A DNA stretch of 64,000 nt from Pelagibacterales bacterium SAG-MED50. GTDB taxonomy: Bacteria > Pseudomonadota > Alphaproteobacteria > Pelagibacterales > Pelagibacteraceae. Numbering within the stretch: position 1 is the stretch's first letter; every line of letters starts with the position of its first letter. The position numbers and the translations under genes were made by a program. Shown here in pieces: positions 23,891 to 32,536 of the stretch. The DNA lies in the NCBI GenBank assembly GCA_014653385.1, contig JACWER010000001.1, positions 1 through 64,000 on the forward strand, in the 5' to 3' direction. The notes under the pieces were generated by a model. The model was not told the DNA's origin and searched no databases. It saw only the letters and a program-made list of their open reading frames with translations.

Positions 23891-25056
23891 TGCTTTTTAC
23901 AAAAGAAGAATACAAAACAAGATTAAAAAAAATACAAAAAATGATGCAAGAAAAAGGCATCGAACTATTAATTTCACACGATACTAATAATTTAAATTAT
24001 TTAACGGGGTATGATGCATGGTCTTTTTATTATGCGCAATGTGCAATTGTTCATGTCAACGCCGATGAACCTCTATGTTTTGTAAGAGCGCAAGATGCTG
24101 GTGGAGCATATATAAAGTCATATTTAAAAGATGAAAATATTATTGTTTATGATGAAAATTATATTCATACTTGGCCAAAGCATCCTTATGATTATCTAGT
24201 TCAAATAATTAAAGAAAAAAAATGGGATAAACTTTGTATTGGTGTGGAAATGGATGCTCATTATTACACAGCTTTCTGTCACGAGAAAATAAAACAAGGG
24301 TTACCGAATGCTAAAATTATTGACAGTGAAAGATTAGTTAATTGGGTAAGATTAGTGAAATCAAATACTGAAATTGGATTTATGAAATCTGCTGCTCAGA
24401 TATCTGAAAGAGGAATGAAAAAAGCTATCGAAGTAATTAATCCTGGTGTTAGACAGTGTGATGCTGTTGGGGAAATTCAAAAAACATTATTTTACGGAAC
24501 TGAAGAATTTGGTGGTGAATACTCTAGTATTGCCACTTTACTTCCAACTGGCAAAGGAACCTCTGCTTCACATTTAACAGCATCTCAAGATAAATTTGTA
24601 GAAGGTGAGGCAACAATAATAGAGCTATCAGGTGTATACAAAAGGTATCATGCGCCTATGGCAAGAACTGTATTATTAGGTAAGCCTGATCAATTAAAAA
24701 TTGATACGATGAAAAAAACAATTGAAGCTCTGGAAACTGGAATTAGTGCTGTAAAACCAGGAAACACAGCAGATGATGTTGCTCAAGCTTTCTGGAAAAT
24801 ACTTGATAAATATGGAATTGATAAAAAATCTAGAACAGGTTACTCAATTGGAATTGGTTATCCACCTGATTGGGGAGAACATACTCTTAATATATATAAA
24901 GGAGACATGACTGTTTTAGAGCCCAATGTCTGTTTTCACATGATTGCAGTTATGCAATTTGGTGATTGGGGTGTTGAGGCGTCAGAGGCTATAAGAGTAA
25001 CTGAAACGGGTAGTGAATTATTTTGTAATATGAGCAAAGAATTACATATCAAATAA
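23890..25056 (+). CDS. M24-family hydrolase, ectoine hydrolase (DoeA)/creatinase-like
   Basis: A 388-residue protein of the pita-bread fold. I chose the ATG at 23890. The N-terminal creatinase domain includes NYLTGYDAWSFYYAQ and the C-terminal catalytic domain includes EATIIELSGVYKRYHAPMA, GYPPDWGEHTLN and LEPNVCFHMI. The two aspartates that bind metal in aminopeptidases are missing (IELSG and HAPMAR instead of vDxG and sDxTR), as in creatinase and DoeA, so it should be a metal-independent amidine or amide hydrolase. From memory the GYPPDWGE block is characteristic of ectoine hydrolase. It leads into the PotADBC genes and may act on what they import. Confidence 0.8.
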   Translation: MLFTKEEYKTRLKKIQKMMQEKGIELLISHDTNNLNYLTGYDAWSFYYAQCAIVHVNADEPLCFVRAQDAGGAYIKSYLKDENIIVYDENYIHTWPKHPYDYLVQIIKEKKWDKLCIGVEMDAHYYTAFCHEKIKQGLPNAKIIDSERLVNWVRLVKSNTEIGFMKSAAQISERGMKKAIEVINPGVRQCDAVGEIQKTLFYGTEEFGGEYSSIATLLPTGKGTSASHLTASQDKFVEGEATIIELSGVYKRYHAPMARTVLLGKPDQLKIDTMKKTIEALETGISAVKPGNTADDVAQAFWKILDKYGIDKKSRTGYSIGIGYPPDWGEHTLNIYKGDMTVLEPNVCFHMIAVMQFGDWGVEASEAIRVTETGSELFCNMSKELHIK

Positions 25057-25095
25057 ATTGCTTGATTATCAATCTAACAAATGTTTTAAAGTAAT

Positions 25096-26181
25096 ATGGC
25101 CAATGATCACTTTGTAAGATTTGAAAATGTAGACAAAAGTTACGACGGCAAGCAACTTGTTGTAAAAGGTTTAGATCTAGATATTGCAGAAGGTGAGTTT
25201 GTTACAATGCTTGGACCTTCTGGTTCTGGTAAAACAACTTGTTTGATGATGTTAGCTGGATTTGAAACACCAACTAATGGACAAATTTATTTAGATAACA
25301 AAGTTATCTCAGATATTCCTCCTCACAAAAGAGGAATTGGAATGGTGTTCCAAAATTATGCTTTGTTTCCTCATATGACAGTATATGAAAATTTAGCATT
25401 TCCATTAAGAGTTAGAAAAATTCCTAAAGATGAAGCAGACAAAAAAGTTGATAAAGCATTATCAATGGTATCACTACAAGGCTTCGAAGCAAGAATGCCA
25501 ATGCAGTTATCTGGAGGACAACAACAAAGGGTAGCTGTTGCAAGATCATTAGTTTTTGATCCTCAACTTGTTTTAATGGACGAACCTCTTGGAGCATTAG
25601 ATAAAAATTTAAGAGAAAGTATGCAGTATGAAATTAAACATATTCATGAAAGTATTGGTGTAACAGTTGTGTACGTTACTCACGATCAAACAGAGGCTTT
25701 GACGATGTCTAACAGAATTGCAGTTTTTAATGATGGAAAGGTTCAGCAACTTTCCAGCCCTGATGAATTATATGAAAGACCAGTTAACTCATTTGTTGCA
25801 GAATTTATTGGTGAAAATAATACATTCGCAGGTGAAGTATCTGATGTATCAGGTGATAAGTGTAAAGTTAAATTAAATTCAGGTACAGAGATTTTAGCTA
25901 ATCCAATTGTTATTAAAGCAAAAGGGGAAAAAACTACAGTATCTTTAAGACCTGAAAGAGCATTGATTGATCCAGAAACTAAAATGGACAATAATCATAA
26001 AGGTAAAATTGAAGAGGTTATTTACCATGGTGATCACACAAGATTAAGATTAGATTTATTAGGTAATAAGCAATTTATTTTAAAAGTTCCAAATAGTTCA
26101 AACAGAATAGATATTCAAGAAGGTAAAGAGATAAATATTGGCTGGAATAGTGTTGATTGTAGAGCTCTTGACCCAAAATAG
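25096..26181 (+). CDS. potA: Spermidine/putrescine-type ABC transporter ATPase
   Basis: A 361-residue ATPase with Walker A GPSGSGKTT, Q-loop FQNYALFPHM, signature LSGGQQQRVAVA, Walker B LVLMDEPLGALD and the switch histidine in VTHDQTEAL. A C-terminal TOBE domain (about 245-361) is typical of PotA/FbpC-type import ATPases. It starts 39 bases behind the M24 gene without an obvious promoter. It should energise the PotB/PotC-like permeases downstream. Pot-family systems import polyamines and other cationic or amino-acid-like compounds, so the name does not fix the substrate. Confidence 0.93.
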   Translation: MANDHFVRFENVDKSYDGKQLVVKGLDLDIAEGEFVTMLGPSGSGKTTCLMMLAGFETPTNGQIYLDNKVISDIPPHKRGIGMVFQNYALFPHMTVYENLAFPLRVRKIPKDEADKKVDKALSMVSLQGFEARMPMQLSGGQQQRVAVARSLVFDPQLVLMDEPLGALDKNLRESMQYEIKHIHESIGVTVVYVTHDQTEALTMSNRIAVFNDGKVQQLSSPDELYERPVNSFVAEFIGENNTFAGEVSDVSGDKCKVKLNSGTEILANPIVIKAKGEKTTVSLRPERALIDPETKMDNNHKGKIEEVIYHGDHTRLRLDLLGNKQFILKVPNSSNRIDIQEGKEINIGWNSVDCRALDPK

Positions 26182-26277
26182 AATTTTAATTTTAATCTAA
26201 ATCACAAGTCAAATTACGTTGATTCAGCTGTTGACTAAGCCTATCTATATTGTTTTACTTTCACTTTATAAAAACTA

Positions 26278-26289
26278 AACGTTAACGTT
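26278..26289. promoter_or_regulatory. Perfect 12-bp palindrome before the PotD-like gene
   Basis: AACGTTAACGTT is its own reverse complement and lies 14 bases before the ATG. A possible promoter (TTGACT at 26231-26236, TTTACT at 26254-26259) would put the transcription start just upstream, so the palindrome would be in the leader, where a dimeric repressor could bind. This is a candidate operator only. Confidence 0.35.
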
Positions 26290-26303
26290 AAATAGGAGAA
26301 TAA

Positions 26304-27425
26304 ATGAAAAAAATAAGTAAATTATTACTTGCTCTTTCTTTTGTACTTTCTGTAACAACTTCAGCATTTGCAGTAACTGTAGTGTCTTGGGGTGGAGCTT
26401 ATACAGAGTCACAAAAATTGGGTTATGGTGATCCTACAGCTGCTAAACTTGGAATACCTGTTGATTGGGTAGACTATACTGGTGGATTATCAGAAATTAA
26501 GGCCCAAAAAGAAGCCGGAGCAATTACATGGGATATCATGGATGTATATGCAAAAGACACTATCATTGGATGTGACGAAGGAATTTTTGTTGAATTCGAT
26601 TTCGATAATGACTTTGCACCTGCTCCAGATGGAACACCTGCAAGCGAAGACTTCTTTACAAGTATGCCTTCTAAATGTGCAGTTGGAAACATTCTGTACT
26701 CTTGGAACTTTGCTTACAATGATGCAACAATCGGTTCTAAAAAACCAACTAAACTAAAAGACTTTTTTGATACTAAAAAGTTTCCTGGTAAGAGAGCTAT
26801 TTACAAAAATGCTATGTCTAACTTAGAAATTGCTATCACTGCAGACGGTGTTAATCCTGGTAAAGGTTCTGACTTAACTTATAGAAAACTTGAAGTTGAC
26901 GGTGGTATTGATAGAGCTATGAACAAACTTAAAGCACTTTGTACAGATCCAAATGGTGGATGTGTATTCTGGAATGCTGGAGCTCAACCACCAGAACTAC
27001 TAGCCAATGGTGAAGTAGTAATGGCTACTGGTTGGAATGGTAGATTTTTCAATGCACAAATGGAAGGAACTCCACTTGTACAAGTATGGGATGGACAAAT
27101 TCTTGACTATGAATATTTTGCAATGGTTAAGGGTGGACCTAACGATGCTAATGGTGAAGCACTTAAAGTACTTAGAGAAATGACTAGCTCAGAAGGTTTA
27201 GCTGGAAGTGCTAAGTATATTGCATATGCACCTTGGAGAAAATCTTCAATTGCTGTAATGGAAGCCGGAGAGCCTTGGTTTAAAGATGGTAAGACTAACA
27301 TGGTACCACATATGCCAACAGCTCCTGCTAACACAAAAAGATACATTCTTATGAATCCTGATTTCTGGGCAGATAACCAAGATGAAATCAACGAGAAATG
27401 GGAAGCTATGAAAGCTGGTCTATAA
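26304..27425 (+). CDS. potD: Spermidine/putrescine-type periplasmic binding protein
   Basis: A 373-residue binding protein with a signal peptide (residues 1-23, ending SAFA) and the PotD-like opening VTVVSWGGAYTESQK. Later blocks (DIMDVYAKDTIIGCDEG, VFWNAGAQPPELLANGEVVMATGWNG) follow the SBP_bac_6/PotD family. Cysteines in GCDEG, SKCAVG, ALCTDP and GGCVFW could form two disulfides. A clear AGGAG lies before the ATG, and the gene has its own 122-base upstream region. Downstream a strong hairpin separates it from the permease genes. The ligand is unproven: polyamine, or the substrate of the adjacent hydrolase. Confidence 0.9.
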   Translation: MKKISKLLLALSFVLSVTTSAFAVTVVSWGGAYTESQKLGYGDPTAAKLGIPVDWVDYTGGLSEIKAQKEAGAITWDIMDVYAKDTIIGCDEGIFVEFDFDNDFAPAPDGTPASEDFFTSMPSKCAVGNILYSWNFAYNDATIGSKKPTKLKDFFDTKKFPGKRAIYKNAMSNLEIAITADGVNPGKGSDLTYRKLEVDGGIDRAMNKLKALCTDPNGGCVFWNAGAQPPELLANGEVVMATGWNGRFFNAQMEGTPLVQVWDGQILDYEYFAMVKGGPNDANGEALKVLREMTSSEGLAGSAKYIAYAPWRKSSIAVMEAGEPWFKDGKTNMVPHMPTAPANTKRYILMNPDFWADNQDEINEKWEAMKAGL

Positions 27426-27460
27426 TTTAGTTTTATAGAATAGTTTTTTATACTATATTG

Positions 27461-27488
27461 AAAGGGCAGTTATTTATAACTGCCCTTT
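27461..27488 (+). terminator. 12-bp perfect hairpin with T-tract between potD and potB
   Basis: AAAGGGCAGTTA and TAACTGCCCTTT pair perfectly around TTTA and are followed by further Ts (to 27491). This has the form of an intrinsic terminator, yet the potB ATG follows only 6 bases after the stem. Read-through or partial termination must occur if potB is expressed from the potD promoter. Confidence 0.88.
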
Positions 27489-27494
27489 TTTATT

Positions 27495-28742
27495 ATGAGC
27501 AAAGAACAAATTTTATCATCTGACGGATTACCTTTAGAAGTTAGCTTAAAAAAAGCAGAGAGAAAAAATAAACTCAAAGCTGTTTTACTAGTAGCGCCAT
27601 TGTTTTTATTTATTTTAATTATTTACGTATTCCCAATTGGAGACATGTTATTTAGAAGTATTGACGACAGAATGATAACTAATATGCTTCCTAAGACATT
27701 CAAAGCAATGGAAAAATGGGACGGTAGTGAATTACCAGATGAGCCAGTTTATCAGGGACTTTATGAGGATTTAACTTTCCTTAAAGAAAACAAAACTTAT
27801 GGAAAAATTATAGCAAGATTAAACTATGAAAAATCTGGTTTTAGTAGCTTAATAAAAAAAACAGTTAGAAAAATTAACAAATTTGAAGAAGGTAATTACA
27901 AAGAACAATTTATCAAAGTTCATAAAAGATGGGGTCAAAGTGATTACTTGGTTGCCTTAAAAAATGCAGCTCCTAAATGGACATACGCTAAATACTTAAA
28001 AGGCATGGATAGAAAATTTGACCAAGATAGAAATATAATCCAGGTTGATGAAGATAGAAGAATCCATAAAATTTTATGGTTAAGAACTTTAAATGTAGCT
28101 TTTTGGGTAACTGTTTTTTGCTTTATTCTTGCTTACCCGATTTCACATTTGTTAGCTACATTACCGATGAAATATAGTAATTTATTGATGATTTGTGTGC
28201 TACTTCCTTTTTGGACATCATTATTGGTTAGAACATCTAGTTGGATGGTTTTGCTTCAACAACAAGGACCTATAAACGATTTGATTGTTTGGATAGGCTT
28301 AGCAGCTGATGATAATAGGCCAGAATTAATGTATAATGTGATTGGAACTTTTGTTGCAATGACACAAATACTTTTGCCATTTATGGTTTTGCCTTTGTAC
28401 AGTGTGATGAAAACTATTTCACCAAGTTTAATGCGAGCTGGTAAATCTTTAGGAGGAACACCTCTTGTATCTTTTGTTAAAATATATTTTCCTTTAACAA
28501 TTCCAGGAATTGGCGCTGGTTGTTTGCTCGTATTCATCTTAGCAATAGGTTATTACATTACTCCAGCATTAGTTGGTGGTGCTAGTGGATCTTTAATAAG
28601 TAATACGATTGCTTACCATATGAAAAGTTCATTAGATTGGGCCTTTGCCTCGGCACTTGGAACCATGCTTTTAGTTGGAGTGTTAACTATATATTGGATT
28701 TATAACAAACTTGTGGGAATAGATAATATTAAATTAGGATAA
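27495..28742 (+). CDS. potB: PotB-type ABC permease with large periplasmic insertion
   Basis: A 415-residue inner-membrane permease. Membrane segment 1 (about 30-52, AVLLVAPLFLFILIIYVFPI) is followed by about 140 mostly charged residues before segment 2 (about 198-222); normal PotB proteins of about 280 residues have a much shorter stretch there. The ATPase-contact loop is AGKSLGGTPLVSFVKIYFPLT. The insert should lie in the periplasm, where it could touch the binding protein. The start has no Shine-Dalgarno and lies immediately behind the terminator-like hairpin. The stop is 6 bases before potC. Confidence 0.9.
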   Translation: MSKEQILSSDGLPLEVSLKKAERKNKLKAVLLVAPLFLFILIIYVFPIGDMLFRSIDDRMITNMLPKTFKAMEKWDGSELPDEPVYQGLYEDLTFLKENKTYGKIIARLNYEKSGFSSLIKKTVRKINKFEEGNYKEQFIKVHKRWGQSDYLVALKNAAPKWTYAKYLKGMDRKFDQDRNIIQVDEDRRIHKILWLRTLNVAFWVTVFCFILAYPISHLLATLPMKYSNLLMICVLLPFWTSLLVRTSSWMVLLQQQGPINDLIVWIGLAADDNRPELMYNVIGTFVAMTQILLPFMVLPLYSVMKTISPSLMRAGKSLGGTPLVSFVKIYFPLTIPGIGAGCLLVFILAIGYYITPALVGGASGSLISNTIAYHMKSSLDWAFASALGTMLLVGVLTIYWIYNKLVGIDNIKLG

Positions 28743-28748
28743 ATTACT

Positions 28749-29603
28749 ATGGCACTACCAAATCATACACAACTTAATTACAGAATTTGGCATTATACAT
28801 ATTTAACTTTTTGTGGTTTGGTATTTTTCTTTTTAATAGCACCTTTGTTTGTAATTTTACCACTTTCTTTTAATGCTGAACAATATATTCACTTTTCAGC
28901 AAAGATGCTTGCCCTTGATCCTGAAGGTTTTTCTTTAAGATGGTATGAAGATATGATTTATGGAACTAAAAATCCTTGGGGACTTGCTACTAAAAATAGT
29001 TTGATTATTGCTTTCTTTGCAACAATAGGATCAACTATTCTTGGAACTGTTGCTGCATTAGGTTTAAGTAGTAGATACATGCCATATAAAGCTGCATTTA
29101 TGGCGTTATTAATTTCACCAATGATAGTTCCGCTGATTATTTCAGGAACTGCAATATTTTTCTTTATGGCAAAAGTAGGTTTGGCTGCAACACACACAGG
29201 AATTATATTATCTCATATAATCTTAGGAACTCCATTTGTTGTAATTACGGTTACAGCAACATTAACTGGTTTTGATCATAGTGTGACACGAGCTGCTGCA
29301 AGTTTAGGGAGCAATCCTGTGAATACTTTTATGAAAATAACACTACCATTAATTATGCCTGGTGTAATTTCTGGAGCACTATTTGCTTTTGTGACTTCAT
29401 TTGATGAAGTTGTAGTTGTGTTATTCTTAGCAGGATTAGAAAATACTACTATTCCAATTCAAATGTGGGTAGGATTAAGAGAGCAGTTAAGCCCAACTAT
29501 AATGGCTGTTGCAACATGTTTGATTGTAATGTCTACTTTAATTCTAGTTAGTGCAGAGCTATTGAGAAGAAGATCTGAAAGACTTAGAGGAATTAACCGT
29601 TAA
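28749..29603 (+). CDS. potC: PotC-type ABC permease
   Basis: A 284-residue inner-membrane permease with six predicted membrane segments. The EAA loop reads AAASLGSNPVNTFMKITLPL and the preceding periplasmic region contains FSLRWYEDMIYGTKNPW, a PotC/YdcV-like stretch. It pairs with PotB to form the channel driven by PotA. AGGA overlaps the end of potB. It ends the unit; a 108-base spacer then precedes the TRAP genes. Confidence 0.92.
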   Translation: MALPNHTQLNYRIWHYTYLTFCGLVFFFLIAPLFVILPLSFNAEQYIHFSAKMLALDPEGFSLRWYEDMIYGTKNPWGLATKNSLIIAFFATIGSTILGTVAALGLSSRYMPYKAAFMALLISPMIVPLIISGTAIFFFMAKVGLAATHTGIILSHIILGTPFVVITVTATLTGFDHSVTRAAASLGSNPVNTFMKITLPLIMPGVISGALFAFVTSFDEVVVVLFLAGLENTTIPIQMWVGLREQLSPTIMAVATCLIVMSTLILVSAELLRRRSERLRGINR

Positions 29604-29711
29604 ACTCTCAAAATTCAATTTTTGATTGATTCTAAATTATTCATTAGCATAGACCTATTAAAAATTAGTTATTAGACTTCATTTTATAAATAATAATTAG
29701 GAGAGAAAATA

Positions 29712-30731
29712 ATGAATATATTTAGAAACTTATCTAAAGCACTAATTAGCTTTTTTGTTTTAGTGTCAATTATTGTTACATCTAGCTCTGTTTATGCTGC
29801 TGAGATTGTAGGACGTCTTTCTGTACATTGGAGCCCTAAGCACCATAGTGCAAAACATGCTATAATTTTCGCTGAAGAGGTAACAAAAAGATCTAATGGT
29901 AGATTAAAAATAGAGGTTTATCCATCAAAGCAACTTTTTGGTGTAAGAGAAGTAATGGGAGCTGTAACTTCTGGAGCAGTTGAACTTGGGGGAATACTTG
30001 GAGTAGTTAGTTTTCCATCAATTAATAAAGATTTCAATGTAGCTTCTTTTCCGGGCCTTTTTAATTCTTGGGAACAACAAAGAGGATTTTTTCAGAATTC
30101 TCCTAAAGGCAAAGAAATTTGGGGGGAGCTGACAAAGAAAACTAATTCTACATTAATTATGTATAACCCTGTTGGACCTGTAATGAATTTTTCTAGTGAA
30201 AGAGAACTAACAGGCGTAGATGCTATGAAGGGTTTAAAGGCAAGAAGATTGCTTAAAACTGATGAGCCTATGTGGGACGCTCTTAAAGCAAATCGTATTT
30301 CTTTACCTACTGGTGAAGTATATACGGCACTACAAACTGGAATGATAAATACAATGAGTACTCCTCCAGGAAGTATAGAAGCCTATAGTTGGTGGGAATT
30401 TTTAAAGTATGGTCAAAAACCATATCAATATTACGCTGACGCCTATATAATGGCTAATTCTACATGGTTTAATGGATTGCCTGCAGACTTACAAAAAATA
30501 ATAATGGATGTTGGTAAAGAAGTTGGAAAACTATCAACTGATAGAATTATGGATGCAGGTGAAAGTACTCTTAAAAAATTCCAAGAGAGAGGTGGAATTA
30601 TTACCACACTTTCAGGAGCAGAAAAAGCTAAGTTTGATAAGCTTATGAAAGATGAAGTGATGCCAGCTATGGCTAAGATGATGGGCGCAGATGCTTTGCT
30701 TGCCGCTCAAGAGTATGCAAAAAATAATTAA
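29712..30731 (+). CDS. dctP: TRAP transporter solute-binding protein (DctP family)
   Basis: A 339-residue periplasmic protein with a signal peptide (1-29, ending VYAA) and the DctP layout: opening strand IVGRLSVHWSPKHHSAKHA, LKIEVYPSKQLFGVREVM and the conserved arginine stretch LKARRLLKTDEPMWDAL that normally anchors a carboxylate. GEVYTALQTGMINTMSTPPG follows as expected. The start has AGGAG. It is the first gene of a complete dctPQM set behind the Pot genes. Its ligand should carry a carboxyl group; an ectoine- or betaine-like osmolyte would suit the neighbouring hydrolase but this is inference. Confidence 0.9.
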   Translation: MNIFRNLSKALISFFVLVSIIVTSSSVYAAEIVGRLSVHWSPKHHSAKHAIIFAEEVTKRSNGRLKIEVYPSKQLFGVREVMGAVTSGAVELGGILGVVSFPSINKDFNVASFPGLFNSWEQQRGFFQNSPKGKEIWGELTKKTNSTLIMYNPVGPVMNFSSERELTGVDAMKGLKARRLLKTDEPMWDALKANRISLPTGEVYTALQTGMINTMSTPPGSIEAYSWWEFLKYGQKPYQYYADAYIMANSTWFNGLPADLQKIIMDVGKEVGKLSTDRIMDAGESTLKKFQERGGIITTLSGAEKAKFDKLMKDEVMPAMAKMMGADALLAAQEYAKNN

Positions 30732-30760
30732 GATAAGAATAAAAAACTTATTTTAGATAT

Positions 30761-31252
30761 ATGAACACTTTGCGGGTTGTCAATAATTTTCTAGCTTCAA
30801 TAGCTATGACGCTCGCAATGTGTATTATTTTTATAATGGTGGCTGCATTAACATTGAGTGCAAGCACAAGATTTATAACAGGATCAGGATTTGCATGGTT
30901 TATCGAGCTACCACCTGTATTAGTTAGCTGGCTGGTATTTCCTCTACTAGGTCCTTTGTTAAAAAAAGGGCAACATATACAAGTTGATTTTTTAACTCCG
31001 TTACTTTCGGACAAATCAAAAAAGATTTTAAATTTAAGTGTAAATTTAATAGCACTTATATCAGCATGTGTTTTTTTTAAAGCGGGATTTGATGCAACAC
31101 ACCTATATTATAATTTAGGACAAATGCTGGACATAGAAATTAGTGTTCCTATATGGTGGATGTTTTTAGCTTTTCCTGTTGGATTTCTTATTTTAGGATT
31201 AGTTTCTCTTGAGTTGTTAATCGATAACTTTTTTGATTTGTATAAAAAGTAA
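30761..31252 (+). CDS. dctQ: TRAP transporter small membrane subunit (DctQ)
   Basis: A 163-residue protein with four membrane segments, the usual DctQ topology. The segment with SGFAWFIELPPVLVSWLVFPLLGPLLKKGQH carries the conserved ExP...W pattern, and a cytoplasmic loop follows. It starts 29 bases behind dctP with no strong hairpin between, unlike the ABC operons here. It forms the sodium-driven translocator with DctM. Confidence 0.88.
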   Translation: MNTLRVVNNFLASIAMTLAMCIIFIMVAALTLSASTRFITGSGFAWFIELPPVLVSWLVFPLLGPLLKKGQHIQVDFLTPLLSDKSKKILNLSVNLIALISACVFFKAGFDATHLYYNLGQMLDIEISVPIWWMFLAFPVGFLILGLVSLELLIDNFFDLYKK

Positions 31253-31261
31253 CTTATTTCA

Positions 31262-32527
31262 ATGTTTACAATTGCATTTATTTTATCTTTAATAACACTT
31301 ATTATATCTGTTCCTATATTTTTAGTTTTTGGCCTAGGTAGTTCAGTTGCTGCAGTAGGTGGACTTAATCTTCCTTGGTCAGTATTAATTCAAGTATCAT
31401 TTGGAGCATTAACAAAGCATGTTTTGATAGCAGTGCCTTTATTTATTTTTGCTGGTATGGCAATGCTAAAAGGTGGTGCTGCAACAAGGTTGGTTAAATT
31501 TACTACCACTTTAGTTGGGCATTGGCCTGGAGGATTGGGTGTAGCTATGGTTATAGCAATGGGTTTTTTCGCAGCTTTTTGTGGATCAATTTTAGCAGCA
31601 ATAACTGCTGTTGGTACAATTATGATGCCAAAAATGATTGAGCAGGGTTATCCAAAACCATTTGTGGTAGTTTTGGCAGCATCAGCTGCTTTGCTTGAAG
31701 CTCTAATACCTCCTTCTAATGCTGCTATTTTATTCAGCGCATTAACAAATGTTCCGGTATCTAAAACATTTGCAGCTGGTGTAATACCTGGATTAATACT
31801 TTTAGTTTTAATGGTTCTATTAGTTTTATTTAAATGTAGACATATTAGAACTTCTAATGCTGCTTCTTACAAAGAAAGAGGCAAGGCTTTTTTATCTGCG
31901 TTACCAGCTCTTATTACGCCTGTCATAATTCTCGGAGGTATCTATGCAGGAATTTTAACACCATCAGAGTCAGCAGCGATAGCAGGTGTTTATGCTGTTT
32001 TAATTGGTTTTTTTATTTATAGAGAGCTTACTTTTTCTGGTTTAAAAAATTGCCTTAAAGAAACGGCAATTATTACTGCAGTTATATTTTCAATTATTGC
32101 AACAGCAACTTTTTTAAGTGTTGTTCTTACATATACGCAAGCGCCTCAAAAAATAATTACATACTTTACTGAAATGGGTATAAGTGTAAATTTATTTTGG
32201 ATTATGCTAGGTATAATTTGTTTAATACTTGGAACTTTTATTGAAATAGTTCCTGTATTTTATTTAACAGTTCCAATATTTGCTGCTATCACATTATCTT
32301 TTAATCAAAGTCTTTTACATTTATATGTGGTGTTTGTTGCTTTTGCAGGAATTGGAATGATAACTCCACCTGTCTGTGTTGGAATTTATACAGCAGCGGG
32401 TGTAATAAAAGAAAACCCAGCTAATGCCTTTAAAGAAGTTCCTTTATTTACAGTTGTTGGAATTATTTATGGAATTTTAATGATTTTATTTCCAGTAGTT
32501 TCAACTTGGCTTCCAAGTCTTATCTAG
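31262..32527 (+). CDS. dctM: TRAP transporter large permease subunit (DctM)
   Basis: A 421-residue, very hydrophobic protein with about 12 membrane segments. DctM signatures are GGAATRLVKFTTTLVGHWPG, FFAAFCGSILAAITAVGTIMMPKM, ALIPPSNAAILF and, near the C-terminus, FAGIGMITPPVCVGIYTAAG. It is the channel-forming subunit that couples sodium to substrate entry. It follows dctQ by 9 bases and converges with the aminotransferase gene. Confidence 0.92.
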   Translation: MFTIAFILSLITLIISVPIFLVFGLGSSVAAVGGLNLPWSVLIQVSFGALTKHVLIAVPLFIFAGMAMLKGGAATRLVKFTTTLVGHWPGGLGVAMVIAMGFFAAFCGSILAAITAVGTIMMPKMIEQGYPKPFVVVLAASAALLEALIPPSNAAILFSALTNVPVSKTFAAGVIPGLILLVLMVLLVLFKCRHIRTSNAASYKERGKAFLSALPALITPVIILGGIYAGILTPSESAAIAGVYAVLIGFFIYRELTFSGLKNCLKETAIITAVIFSIIATATFLSVVLTYTQAPQKIITYFTEMGISVNLFWIMLGIICLILGTFIEIVPVFYLTVPIFAAITLSFNQSLLHLYVVFVAFAGIGMITPPVCVGIYTAAGVIKENPANAFKEVPLFTVVGIIYGILMILFPVVSTWLPSLI

Positions 32528-32536
32528 TTTTATAAA

